Notes: generated by a model not told the origin, from the letters alone. A stretch of DNA of 64,000 nucleotides from Lachnospiraceae bacterium (GCA_015056765.1 SVFQ01000016.1:1-64000); one strand, 5' to 3'; counted from the first letter of the stretch, positions 35,544 to 45,385 are shown. Program-made: numbers and translations.

Positions 35544-38500
35544 TTATTGCTCTTCTTCTTTTTTTCTTTTCTGTGCCATCATGGCTGCCATACCCAGTGC
35601 GGAGCTTCCCATTACCATAGCCCAGAGGATTGCATTATTTGCATCACTGGTCTTAGGTGACTTACGAGCTGCACCAAGTACTTGACCTTCTTCCGGTGTA
35701 ATAGCTTCTACGCCACGTCTTGCGCCGAGGACGTCTCCGCCACCACCACCGCCACCTCCGGTAGGAGGATTTACGGTTGCAGGAGCAATCAGTGTCAGAG
35801 TACCATCTACGGTATGTACGATGTAGTTGCCTGCTTTTGCAAGTTCTTCATCGAATTCGTAAGCGGTAATCTTATTCGGTACAGAACCTACTGTACTGAT
35901 CGCGCCTTCTACAGTTACTTTGATGCCTGCTTCTTCGCCTTCTACGAATCCATCATCTTCTGTGCCTACGGTATAACCGTTTGCAGTAAGAGTCTGACCT
36001 GTAGCTACGCCGCTTGCAGAGTTTGCAATTAAGGTAACATTGCGAGGATTGATGGTCAGCATACCGATTACATTAGGATCAAGTGTTACATCCTGCTCAA
36101 CCCAAACGATTTCTTCTTGTCTCTCGCCGCCGACTTCATTGCCCTCTTCATCGATGTAGACAGCGTCGCCCAGCTGTACTGCAGGAACCAGTTCTGTAAT
36201 CTTAGGCTGTACGATCACGATTTCGAAGTTGTCATCTACAGGTGCGCCGCTGAGTTTTACATTGATACCGGACAAATCAATTGTTACCGGATATTTGCCA
36301 GCGTCAATACCTGTTCCCCCAGAGAGCTTGATGCCGCTGATTTCGAAGGTGACACCACCGTAGGTTACGGTCTTGGTGATACCGTCTTCAGCTGCGTAAA
36401 CCTTCATAGCACCCAGTGCAAGTACTTTTTCAAGAAGCGTTTCATCTGCTTTGCTTACCGGCAGGATACCTGCTTCTTCAGTAGCTTCAGCAGGAGCTGT
36501 GAGGTCTTCTTCTACTTCGATATTTTCTTCGTCACCGGTTTCGATTTCTTCTGCAGTTCCGTCTGTATTCACGATGACATCTACACTTACGGACTGCTCT
36601 TCACCATTGTAAAGAACTTCCTTGGTATTCTTACCAGTCTGGTCAATATCCAGCTGGATGTAAAGTTTGATCTTATTACCAGGTTCTCTGGTCTTAACTT
36701 CTAAGGTGCCCTTTTCGGTAGTCACGATGTAGTTACCTGCTTTTGCAGTCTGTCCATCGAATTCTACGCGATCGATTACGTTATCGCTGGTACCTACTAA
36801 GGTCTGAGAACCTTTCACATAAACTGTGATACCGGTCTTTTCATTTACTGTTACACCATCCTTGGTGTAAGTAGCGAATCCATCGCCAGCATTCGCTACA
36901 TAATAAGTTCTCTTTACGAGTGCCTTACCATCGAAATCTTTTTCGTCAGATCCGGCTACCAAGGTAACTTTTCTAGGTGTTACGTTCAATGTACCGTTTT
37001 CGGTATGAACAGCAAACTGAGAAGTTACGTTGTTACCATTTTCGTCAGTAACGATTGCGGTACCTGTGATAGTTACCGGCTTATCTTCTACTGCGTCAAT
37101 GGAAGTGGTCTCTGCTACCTGCAAGCCACTGATGGTGAATTCCTTACCGTTCAATGTGAATGCAAGCTTGCCATCCACTACTGCATAAGTATCATTACCA
37201 AACTGTACTTCCTTAAATCCGGTTACAGATTTCTCTTTACCGTCATACAGGAATTCATCGCTATTTGCTACGACTGTTACTTCATAAGGTGCGTTCACAT
37301 TGGTTACTTCCAATGTACCGTACTCTGTAGTGATTTCGTAGTTAGACTTCTTCACACCATCACGTAAGCTATAGGTGAATTCATTATCACTGATTCCTAC
37401 GATAGTCTGAGTACCTGTGAAGTTCAGTCTCAGATTATCCTTTTCATCAATGAGTTTTGCATCATCTTTTGCGAAGCCTGCACCTGTTTCTGCGTCATAT
37501 GCAGTTACAAATTCAAGAGACTTCTCCTCAAGTGGTGTGCCATCATATTCTTTAGAAGCACTTGCGGAGCGCAAGGTTACAGTTCTAGGATTGATGGTCA
37601 AAGTGCCGTCTTCTGCGGTTACATTAAACTGCTTGGTTAAGTCGGTACCTGCAGCGTTCTTTACAACTGCTTTACCCTTTACGGATACTGGATAGCTGAT
37701 CACCTTACCTTCAGCATCACGTTTTACATCTGTACCCTGACCGGATGCGGTAAGTCCTGTGATGTAGTAGGTTACACCATTTTCAGTGAAGGAAAGGCCC
37801 TTCTCTGTTTCAGCAAACTCTCTTCCTGCATAACTTGCCTGGAAGCCTTCTACAGTCGCTTTCTGACGATCATAGAACTTGGTCAGGTTGTTTGCATGAA
37901 GTTTCACTTCGTATGGAGTGGTTCTGTCTTTGACAGTGAGCTTACCAAACTCGGTGGTAATATTGTAGTTGCTCAGTTTTGCACTACCGCTATCGCGCAT
38001 TGCATAACTGAATGTGTTATCGCTTGTACCAGGCTTAGTACGAGTACCTGTTACCGTGTAGATCATGCAATCTACATCATCCCCTGCAAAGCCTTCACCT
38101 GTTGCAGCATTGAATGCGTTTGGATGAACATCTTTTGCAGTCAGTTCTGTACCATCGTACTCTTTCTCTGCACTATCAGAGGTCAGCACTACGGTTCTAG
38201 GATTGATGGTGAGTGTACCATCTTCTGTGGTTACCTGGAACTGTTTGGTTACATCAGTACCGTCTAACGCTTCTACCTTTGGAGTACCGGTTACAGCCAC
38301 TGTGTAGCTATCTACCTTACCATCAGCTGTACGTTTTACGTGCTTCTGAGTTTCGCTAGCGCTGATACCTGTGATGCGATACTTCACACCATTCTGTGTG
38401 GTAGTCAGGCCATAGCCTTCTACGAAACCTTCTACAGTGAAGTTCTCACCATTGAAGATTCTTTCGCCACTATTAGCTTTTACTGTTACCTGGTATGGAT

Positions 38501-41500
38501 TTCTTCTGTCTGTAACTTCCAATTCGCCAAGTGCCTTAACGATGTTGTAGTTATCAGGCTTAAATCCATCACTTGTTGTGTAAGTAAAGGTGTTATCACT
38601 CTTACCTACATAAATCTGCTTACCAGTTACCTGGAACTGCAATTTGGAAGCATCATCTTTTACAAAGCCTTCACCTTCTGCCTCACCAGGCATCACACGT
38701 ACGTTTCCATTTGTTAATGGTTTACCATCGTATTCCTTGCTAGCACTATCAGACTTCAGTGTTGCAGTTCTAGGTTTGATGGTCAGCGTACCGTTCTCAG
38801 TCTTTACCTTGAACTGATTTGTTACATCATTACCCTGATCATCTTTGACAACAGGAGTACCTAATACACTAACAGGTCTAGCCTGTACCTTGCCATCTAC
38901 TTTCAGTACATCCTTAGCGGTTGCACTTGCAGTCAGTCCGGATACTGTGTATGTATGGTTATCCTTTGTCTTAAAGGTTAAGGTTTCAAAGCCTTCTACA
39001 GTCTGGTCTTTGCCATTGTAGAATGTCTCTAAACTATTTGCTTTTACAGTGATTTCGTATTTTGCATTACGATTGGTAACTGTCAAAGTACCTTCTACTG
39101 TTGTGATGTCGTAGTTAGCTGCTAAAGTACCCTCATTCAGAGTGTATGTGAAGGCATCTGCACTAGAACCTTCCACTAACTGAGATCCGGTTACATCATA
39201 TGTAGCACCTTCGTCATCTACGAAGCCATCACCTGTTACGGTAACTTTTTCTGTTACGCTTTCATCGTTATCTACTAACCACTGTGCGGTCAATGGATCA
39301 CCGTCGTATTCCTTCGTACCTGTAGCAGAAGTCATCACTACGGTGCGCTTACCGATTGTGAGTGTGCCAGGAACCTTGGTAACTGTAAACATATCTGTTA
39401 CATCTACCATCTTGTTTCCTTCAGCAGTTTCAACCTTCGGTGTACCGGTTACTTCTACAGTGTAGGTACCTGCATTCGTAGCTTCTGTGGAAGCTTCGAT
39501 GCCGGATACTACGTAGTTACGGCCATTTAAGGTGTAGGTCAGGTTCGCATTCGTGAATCCGGATACTTCCTGCGGCTGACCTTTGTACATCTCGCCACCG
39601 CTATTAGCAGTTACGGTAATACCATAAAGCTGAGTTGGAGCAGTAATACTGAGCTTACCAAATACAGGTGTGATTTCATAGTTACCTGCTTTGGTATTGT
39701 CATTTAAGGTATAAGTAAAGGTATTATCTACTTCGCCTTCAGATACGAATGTAACGGTACCTGTTACAATAAATGTAGCACCTTCTCCTGCTACAAAGCC
39801 GTATTTCTGACTCTCCGGCCAAGACTCAGTCACTGTGTCATTGGTCAGTGGAGTTCCATCATATGCCTTGCTATCTGTTGCAGAAGTCAGGGTTACTTTA
39901 CGTTTGGTAACAGTCAATGTACCATCAGCTTTCTTGACATTGGTAAAGTTAGCTGTTACATCCTTGCCTTCTTTATTCTTGATGACATAGGAATCCACCA
40001 CGTTAGCGGAGGTTCCTACATCTTTCTGTGCGCCTTTAATGACAACGTCCACTGTGAAGCGAGCACTACCACTTTCTTCCTTTGGAAGGCCTTCTACGGT
40101 AAAGCTATCAACGGTCAAATCAGAACCGTCATATACCTTAGAAAGACTACCTGCCGTAATGGTCACTTCATTTGCAAAGCCTGTAATGGTCAAAGTACCA
40201 ATCTGGTCTTTGTCTTTGTTATGTTTGTAGTTTCCGCTATTTACTCTTCCCCAAGAGATTTCGCCATAGGTATTTGGAATACTATCTACTTCATTCAGAC
40301 TAGCAGTTGTATGTACAGTTGCTTTCTCGTTATTTACAAGACCTACAACCTGTGCATCATCCTTTGTCAATGGAGTTCCATCATATACCTTGGAAGCTGT
40401 GCCTGTGGTGACATAGATTTCAACAGGATTGATATACAGCCAGCCATTCATCGCTGTAATGAAATCTTTATCATAGCTTGCTGTTACATCTGCTTTTGTC
40501 TCTTTGTCGCGAATCGTTACCTTCTCAATCTTCAGCGGTACATTACCTTCTGTTACGTTGGTTACGGAACCGCTAACTTCTACGATAGCTTCATCACCTG
40601 CTACAAGTCCTGCTACAGATACAGGTGTCTTTTGCACTGCAGCAGCTGCAGTCAGTGCTGTTCCATCGTATGTCTTGAATACGGTTGGAGCCTTAATCAT
40701 AACATTGGCTTTCACCGGTGTAATTTCCAGTTCACCATTCTGATAGGTAATGGTGTAGTTCTTCTTTGCAAGATCTGTTTCGGAGTGGCTATAAGTGTTT
40801 GCTACTTTGCCTGCCTTTGTGATGCTTGCAAAATTGCTAAAGCTTACTAAATCAGAAAGCTTCTGATTTGGAGCCAGTTCACCTGCTACAATAGTCACAT
40901 CTGTGTTCTGCAGAGGCAGTCCGTCGTAAATTTTGCTGGGACTACCGGATTTCACGGTAATCGCACGTTTCTCAACTTTCAAGGTACCGTCTTTTACGAC
41001 GATCTTAGAAGTATCAAAGTTAGCAGTTACATCTGCGCCGGTTGCATCTTTAATCTTAATCGTTGCACGGTCTACTGCGTTGGCTACTGTACCAACTTCT
41101 GTTATGGTACTAGCCGCTGTAACATGAGCTTCTACAGTGAAATTCTCATAGCCTTCCGGCTTGGTTACAGATACAACATCATAAGATTTTGGTGTTCCGT
41201 CGTAGGTCCAAGTCTGATCCTTTGCCTCAATCTGGAATGCAACTTCTGCTGTACTGATAGTCAATGTACCAAGAGAATCTACAAGTTTGTAGTTGTTCTT
41301 GTTTGCATCATTCTCATACTCTACGGCATACTCGTTCTTTTGAGAGCCAGGCATTACTCTCCAAGAAGTTGTATGGAACTTCAAGGTCTCTTCTTTACCC
41401 TGAATCGGCTTGAAACTAGCCTTATTATCTTCATCCAGGGTCTGTGCAACACCATTGATGGAGATGTCATAGGATCTTGCTATTTTACCAAACTGTTTGG

Positions 41501-44144
41501 TATCACTACCGGTTGCTACTCTAATCTCCAGAGGAGCTACGGTCAAAGTACCATTCTTCTCTAGATTTACAGTAAAGTAATCTGTGAAATCATTGTTTTC
41601 TTTATCTACAATCTTATAAGAAGAAATGCTGTAATTAGCAGTTCCTGCATTGGTAATCGTAGTAGTACCTGTATAGGTTACATCAGTTACCACAAAATCT
41701 TCTGGTAGATTCGTTACAGTATAATCAGCTGTCAGCGCTTCACCATCATAGGTTTTACTCTTTGTTACTGCGCTGATGGTTACAGTATCTTTGTACTGTT
41801 TTTCCCAGGTTGCTGTATAAACAGCATCACCCTCTACCTTTGTTTTGACTGCCGGTGTCCATCCTTTGAATACATAGAAATCTCTGGCTGGATTAGCAAC
41901 CTTTGGTGTATTTGCACCATAGTCAGCTTTGAAGGAGTCGATGACGTTCTGTCCTTCCGGTTTATAGCCATCCTTGTAAGTGATGGTGTACTGCTTAGGA
42001 GTCCACTGTGCCACATAAGTAACAGTCTTTGTTACTGTAGGAGCTACTCCAATGGTAGCAGAATCTGTTGCCTTCCAACCTGAGAAATCATAGTGATCTC
42101 TGGTAGGAGCTGTCTGAGCAGGTGTTGGACTACCATATGCTACGGAAGTGCTACTCAGCACTTCACCTTCGCCGCCATCTGTATAACCATCTTTGTAGGT
42201 TACGGTGAAGTTATTATACTTCTCATATTTTACAAAGATAGTCGCATCAGCATTCAAGCTGGAGATGCCTTCAAATTTCTGCGTCAGATTTTCATCTGTA
42301 TACAGACCTTCTACTGTGTAGCTTCCCTTATGAGCATCTGCTACTGCCTGAGCAGTTTCTTTGGAAATAGCAGTACCTCTAAAGTAAGCCGCCTGATCCA
42401 AATTAGGATTTTCGCTCTTCTTCTGATTATCTTCGAAGTATTCACCTTTGTAGTTCACTACATTAGTAGCGAAACGAATATCTAAATGGTATTTGAAGTT
42501 ACCACCATCTGGATTTTTGATGGTAACGCCTCTTTCATTCGCAGTACTATTGACAAAATGACCATAGTCACTCCCGCTATTTCCATATTCTGCACTGTTC
42601 CAGTTGAACATGGCAGTGTACATTTGGTTATTTAATTTACCTACATCCAACTGGATATACTGTAAATTGGAAGCTATGGTATTACCTGTATTTCTACCCC
42701 CTTGCAGAGTAGATGTATCCAGGTTTGCTAAGAATCCCTTCAAAGCATCTAAGTCAGCCTGACTGTTGATATAAGGAGAGGTCTTTCCTTTAAAGAAGGA
42801 TGCCGGTACTCTAATAATACCTACAGGGTAGTAACCATCTCCCTGCACATAGTTAATGCCAAGCTTCTCAGCCAAGACAGGATTTACGGTGTCTTTTCTT
42901 ACACCATCTGTAGCATATACTGCTACTGCTACAGTATCTTCAGTTTCATAAAGGAAATAGATATTACTGTAATCTACATCGTGCCAATCATTCTTTCCAG
43001 GATTGCTTTTGGTTGTATATTCAGCATAGTCATAATCATCATCGAACCATCCAGAAGCCTTATGGTGTCTGATAGTAAAATATGTAATCGTGCTACCCCA
43101 TCCACTATAAGTAGCTCCTGCAACAGCTTTTACAAACTTATATCCATCTATTTGAGGAGCAATCTGGCTTGGATTAGCATAAGAACCATAATTATCAAGT
43201 TTGAGTGACACCGTCTGATAGTCAGTTCCAATGGACTCCACAGAATCTACATCATAGGTATAGATATAGAAACTTTCTGCCAAACTATAATTATTCTTCT
43301 TGTATAAAGTTACCGTATATACAGAGAAGTGCTTAGCACCGAAAGTAATTTCATCCGTTTTACTTTCGCCGGAAACAGGCTCTACTTTCTGCACATCTGT
43401 ACCATTATTCTCAACATGGAATACTTCTACTGTTGTATCTTTGCTATTACCTTCCGGAATAGCATCAAAAGTAACGGATACGGTACCGTCTTTTGGCTGT
43501 ACGAATCCGCCCTTTTCAGCAGAATAGATGTTGATATCGAAAGAGTAGGTTTTCTCTACATCTTTCACAGTTTCTTCATCGATTGCTTCCTTGATGGCTT
43601 CCTCTTCCTTCTGTGGAAGTGCAGATACCTGCAATTTGGCATCATTAGGAAGTACGCCTGGTTTTGCGTACAAGGAAATAAGGATACCGTTTACCGTAAC
43701 GGACTGGTTGAATTCCAACGGTTCTTCTTCGGTTTCCTCAGTTTCTGTTTCTGTTTCAGTTTCCTCGGTTTCCTCGGTTTCCGTTTCCAGGGTCTCCTCG
43801 GTTTCTACTGTTTCAGCAGTCTCATCAGAAATGGTCTCTGATACCACGGTCTCCACCGTTTCTCCAGAAACTACACTTTCATCAGAAACTACGCTCTCTT
43901 CAGAAACTTCTGTGGGTACAGTCACATCACTGGATGTAGCCTCTACCACTTCCTGCTGGGCAGGTTCAGTCTGGACAGGTGCCTCTGTGGACACTTCTGC
44001 CGGAGTTTCTGCTGCTTCTTCTACCGTAATCTCATCTGCATAAGCTACCCTGTAGTCACCATAAAAGGTAGTGCCCACTAAAATAATGGACAGAGCAAAT
44101 GAAAGAATACGTGAAGCCAGTTTCTTTCTCCCTTTCTTTGTCAT
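35544..44144 (-). CDS. giant MBG-repeat surface protein 3
   Basis: About 2866 aa, the largest gene of the window. The chosen ATG (AGGAGG seven bases upstream) follows the ORF track start by 12 codons and gives the signal peptide MTKKGRKKL with TFYGDYRVAYADE. A Glu/Thr/Ser linker is followed by the FNQSVTVNGILISLYA beta domain, a middle region, two InlB-like repeats (~640-785), and about 20 MBG repeats (~785-2785). From roughly residue 1500 on, two MBG types alternate: one with SKEYDGTPL and one starting YEVTVxANS with YNG...VEGF. The tail has Gly-rich linker, VLGARR...VLGAAR, SPKTSD, hydrophobic helix and basic end. A long, stalk-like wall protein is the likely role; ligand unknown. Confidence 0.88.
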   Translation of the reverse strand: MTKKGRKKLASRILSFALSIILVGTTFYGDYRVAYADEITVEEAAETPAEVSTEAPVQTEPAQQEVVEATSSDVTVPTEVSEESVVSDESVVSGETVETVVSETISDETAETVETEETLETETEETEETETETETEETEEEPLEFNQSVTVNGILISLYAKPGVLPNDAKLQVSALPQKEEEAIKEAIDEETVKDVEKTYSFDINIYSAEKGGFVQPKDGTVSVTFDAIPEGNSKDTTVEVFHVENNGTDVQKVEPVSGESKTDEITFGAKHFSVYTVTLYKKNNYSLAESFYIYTYDVDSVESIGTDYQTVSLKLDNYGSYANPSQIAPQIDGYKFVKAVAGATYSGWGSTITYFTIRHHKASGWFDDDYDYAEYTTKSNPGKNDWHDVDYSNIYFLYETEDTVAVAVYATDGVRKDTVNPVLAEKLGINYVQGDGYYPVGIIRVPASFFKGKTSPYINSQADLDALKGFLANLDTSTLQGGRNTGNTIASNLQYIQLDVGKLNNQMYTAMFNWNSAEYGNSGSDYGHFVNSTANERGVTIKNPDGGNFKYHLDIRFATNVVNYKGEYFEDNQKKSENPNLDQAAYFRGTAISKETAQAVADAHKGSYTVEGLYTDENLTQKFEGISSLNADATIFVKYEKYNNFTVTYKDGYTDGGEGEVLSSTSVAYGSPTPAQTAPTRDHYDFSGWKATDSATIGVAPTVTKTVTYVAQWTPKQYTITYKDGYKPEGQNVIDSFKADYGANTPKVANPARDFYVFKGWTPAVKTKVEGDAVYTATWEKQYKDTVTISAVTKSKTYDGEALTADYTVTNLPEDFVVTDVTYTGTTTITNAGTANYSISSYKIVDKENNDFTDYFTVNLEKNGTLTVAPLEIRVATGSDTKQFGKIARSYDISINGVAQTLDEDNKASFKPIQGKEETLKFHTTSWRVMPGSQKNEYAVEYENDANKNNYKLVDSLGTLTISTAEVAFQIEAKDQTWTYDGTPKSYDVVSVTKPEGYENFTVEAHVTAASTITEVGTVANAVDRATIKIKDATGADVTANFDTSKIVVKDGTLKVEKRAITVKSGSPSKIYDGLPLQNTDVTIVAGELAPNQKLSDLVSFSNFASITKAGKVANTYSHSETDLAKKNYTITYQNGELEITPVKANVMIKAPTVFKTYDGTALTAAAAVQKTPVSVAGLVAGDEAIVEVSGSVTNVTEGNVPLKIEKVTIRDKETKADVTASYDKDFITAMNGWLYINPVEIYVTTGTASKVYDGTPLTKDDAQVVGLVNNEKATVHTTASLNEVDSIPNTYGEISWGRVNSGNYKHNKDKDQIGTLTITGFANEVTITAGSLSKVYDGSDLTVDSFTVEGLPKEESGSARFTVDVVIKGAQKDVGTSANVVDSYVIKNKEGKDVTANFTNVKKADGTLTVTKRKVTLTSATDSKAYDGTPLTNDTVTESWPESQKYGFVAGEGATFIVTGTVTFVSEGEVDNTFTYTLNDNTKAGNYEITPVFGKLSITAPTQLYGITVTANSGGEMYKGQPQEVSGFTNANLTYTLNGRNYVVSGIEASTEATNAGTYTVEVTGTPKVETAEGNKMVDVTDMFTVTKVPGTLTIGKRTVVMTSATGTKEYDGDPLTAQWLVDNDESVTEKVTVTGDGFVDDEGATYDVTGSQLVEGSSADAFTYTLNEGTLAANYDITTVEGTLTVTNRNAKYEITVKANSLETFYNGKDQTVEGFETLTFKTKDNHTYTVSGLTASATAKDVLKVDGKVQARPVSVLGTPVVKDDQGNDVTNQFKVKTENGTLTIKPRTATLKSDSASKEYDGKPLTNGNVRVMPGEAEGEGFVKDDASKLQFQVTGKQIYVGKSDNTFTYTTSDGFKPDNYNIVKALGELEVTDRRNPYQVTVKANSGERIFNGENFTVEGFVEGYGLTTTQNGVKYRITGISASETQKHVKRTADGKVDSYTVAVTGTPKVEALDGTDVTKQFQVTTEDGTLTINPRTVVLTSDSAEKEYDGTELTAKDVHPNAFNAATGEGFAGDDVDCMIYTVTGTRTKPGTSDNTFSYAMRDSGSAKLSNYNITTEFGKLTVKDRTTPYEVKLHANNLTKFYDRQKATVEGFQASYAGREFAETEKGLSFTENGVTYYITGLTASGQGTDVKRDAEGKVISYPVSVKGKAVVKNAAGTDLTKQFNVTAEDGTLTINPRTVTLRSASASKEYDGTPLEEKSLEFVTAYDAETGAGFAKDDAKLIDEKDNLRLNFTGTQTIVGISDNEFTYSLRDGVKKSNYEITTEYGTLEVTNVNAPYEVTVVANSDEFLYDGKEKSVTGFKEVQFGNDTYAVVDGKLAFTLNGKEFTISGLQVAETTSIDAVEDKPVTITGTAIVTDENGNNVTSQFAVHTENGTLNVTPRKVTLVAGSDEKDFDGKALVKRTYYVANAGDGFATYTKDGVTVNEKTGITVYVKGSQTLVGTSDNVIDRVEFDGQTAKAGNYIVTTEKGTLEVKTREPGNKIKLYIQLDIDQTGKNTKEVLYNGEEQSVSVDVIVNTDGTAEEIETGDEENIEVEEDLTAPAEATEEAGILPVSKADETLLEKVLALGAMKVYAAEDGITKTVTYGGVTFEISGIKLSGGTGIDAGKYPVTIDLSGINVKLSGAPVDDNFEIVIVQPKITELVPAVQLGDAVYIDEEGNEVGGERQEEIVWVEQDVTLDPNVIGMLTINPRNVTLIANSASGVATGQTLTANGYTVGTEDDGFVEGEEAGIKVTVEGAISTVGSVPNKITAYEFDEELAKAGNYIVHTVDGTLTLIAPATVNPPTGGGGGGGGDVLGARRGVEAITPEEGQVLGAARKSPKTSDANNAILWAMVMGSSALGMAAMMAQKRKKEEEQ

Positions 44145-44213
44145 AATTCTTCCTCCTACTTGAATTCCCTTTTTACACACTTTCCTTTTACACGGATGAA
44201 AAGAAAAATGGAA

Positions 44214-44285
44214 TAAAAAAGAGCCTCATACGCGCAATCTAAGTAGACTGCGAATATTAAGGCTCAATGTTACGGGCGTTCCCTA
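44214..44285 (-). ncRNA. surface-protein leader RNA, copy d
   Basis: Minus-strand read: AGGGAACGCCCGTAACATT, then GAGCCT, inner hairpin CGCAGTCT/AGATTGCG, AGGCTC and six T's. It sits about 70 nt upstream of giant gene 3. Compared with copies b and c it has a CA insertion before TTGAGCC, which copy a also carries. Confidence 0.65.
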
Positions 44286-44583
44286 ATAATATCACTTTAT
44301 CGTGTCTCGTATATATAAAGACGAAACAGTTTCTCATAAAGGCTCAATCTTTTCAGGCAAATTCTGATATTTTGTTGTCACGTTTCCTAGTGTACTAAAA
44401 AATTTTATATGATTAAGCAAAAATTTGCAAGTATTTTGTTATTTTTGAGCAAAATATTGCTAAAAAATGGAGGGAAATCATCCGATATAGCACGTATAAC
44501 GGGCTTTTATTAAATTTTTTATGCATTTCAAAAAATTGGTTGCTCAATTTTGTTGTATGACACAGTTTCGATAGGAGAACTAC
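44286..44583. other. AT-rich divergent intergenic region
   Basis: Nearly 300 bp between leader copy d and the plus-strand gene at 44584. A second GGCTCAA (TTGAGCC on the minus strand) lies at 44341-44347, 58 bp before the leader core. TATATA at about 44310-44317 could be the -10 for giant gene 3. No other structure is clear. Confidence 0.4.
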
Positions 44584-45372
44584 ATGCTCTACTATGTATC
44601 AGATCAAGCAATAGAATCCGGCGATGGCTCTCTTGCCAATCCCTTCCGTACACTGGAGGAGGCTACAGCCGTAGTAAAAGAGGGAGACCAAATCATGGTT
44701 CGTCCCGGCTCCTATACATTCCATACAAGTGAAGACCTGCTACTGTCAGCTGGCGCCATTGGCCACTTTGGCATTCCGGTTTCCAAAAAGACCTCTGCCG
44801 ATTCCACAAAGGATGAAAAACGTCCTCCATTTAGAAACGGAAACAGCATTGACCAGTTCGGTACTAATCTCGAAGTAGAGGTGCTTCACTCGGATTTGAT
44901 GCTGACAGGATGTGATGCCATCTCTTTTCCTTTTGAAGATTCTCTCTTTTTAGTGAAATCTATTTTTGTCAGAGGAGACATCATCTGGTTTTCTGAGTTA
45001 TATACCGGCAGGCTCATTGAACTAGACAGTGCTTATGGTATTTATCGCAAGATACCTGCCTGGACCATGACCAGTATGCAATCCATAGACCTGACCATGG
45101 ATGCCAATCTGGCCGGACTAGCCCGCACCACTTGCACGCTGCTGACGATTCTATCCAAAAGCAGTGCAAAAAATCCAGAGGTCACCTGTGACTCTCTGAA
45201 TAACCAGGTAAATCCTCACCTAAAGAAAATCGGCATCACCATGAGGATGACGCCGAAAAATTTAAAATTTATTCAAGATAAGAAATTCTATCCTTTGGAA
45301 GAGGTCCTCTATCAAGTGAATACCGCTCCCATCGAACTGGTAAACGAGGTTTTCTCCAACGAAACCAAATAG
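44584..45372 (+). CDS. protein with beta-helix-like N-terminus, function unknown
   Basis: A 262-aa protein. The first ~45 residues look like the opening turn of right-handed parallel beta-helix proteins (YYVSDQAIESGDGSLANPFR followed by TLEEA and a DQIMVRPGSY end), but the usual long helix does not follow. The rest (to residue 262) shows no family I know. No signal peptide is present, so it is probably cytoplasmic or a truncated derivative. The ribosome binding site AGGAGA is five bases upstream of the ATG. It is a single plus-strand gene between the giant surface genes and metY, convergent with the small gene that follows by 13 bp and without a visible terminator between them. Confidence 0.6.
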   Translation: MLYYVSDQAIESGDGSLANPFRTLEEATAVVKEGDQIMVRPGSYTFHTSEDLLLSAGAIGHFGIPVSKKTSADSTKDEKRPPFRNGNSIDQFGTNLEVEVLHSDLMLTGCDAISFPFEDSLFLVKSIFVRGDIIWFSELYTGRLIELDSAYGIYRKIPAWTMTSMQSIDLTMDANLAGLARTTCTLLTILSKSSAKNPEVTCDSLNNQVNPHLKKIGITMRMTPKNLKFIQDKKFYPLEEVLYQVNTAPIELVNEVFSNETK

Positions 45373-45385
45373 AGTTTCTACTATA

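Noticed and set aside
20573-44180. Sortase gene inside the surface-protein island
   Set aside because: I looked for a TLxTC-type protein on both strands and found none; sortases must be elsewhere.
44550-44732. 60-aa ORF overlapping the start of the 44584 gene
   Set aside because: Different frame, no ribosome binding site, covered by a better-supported gene.
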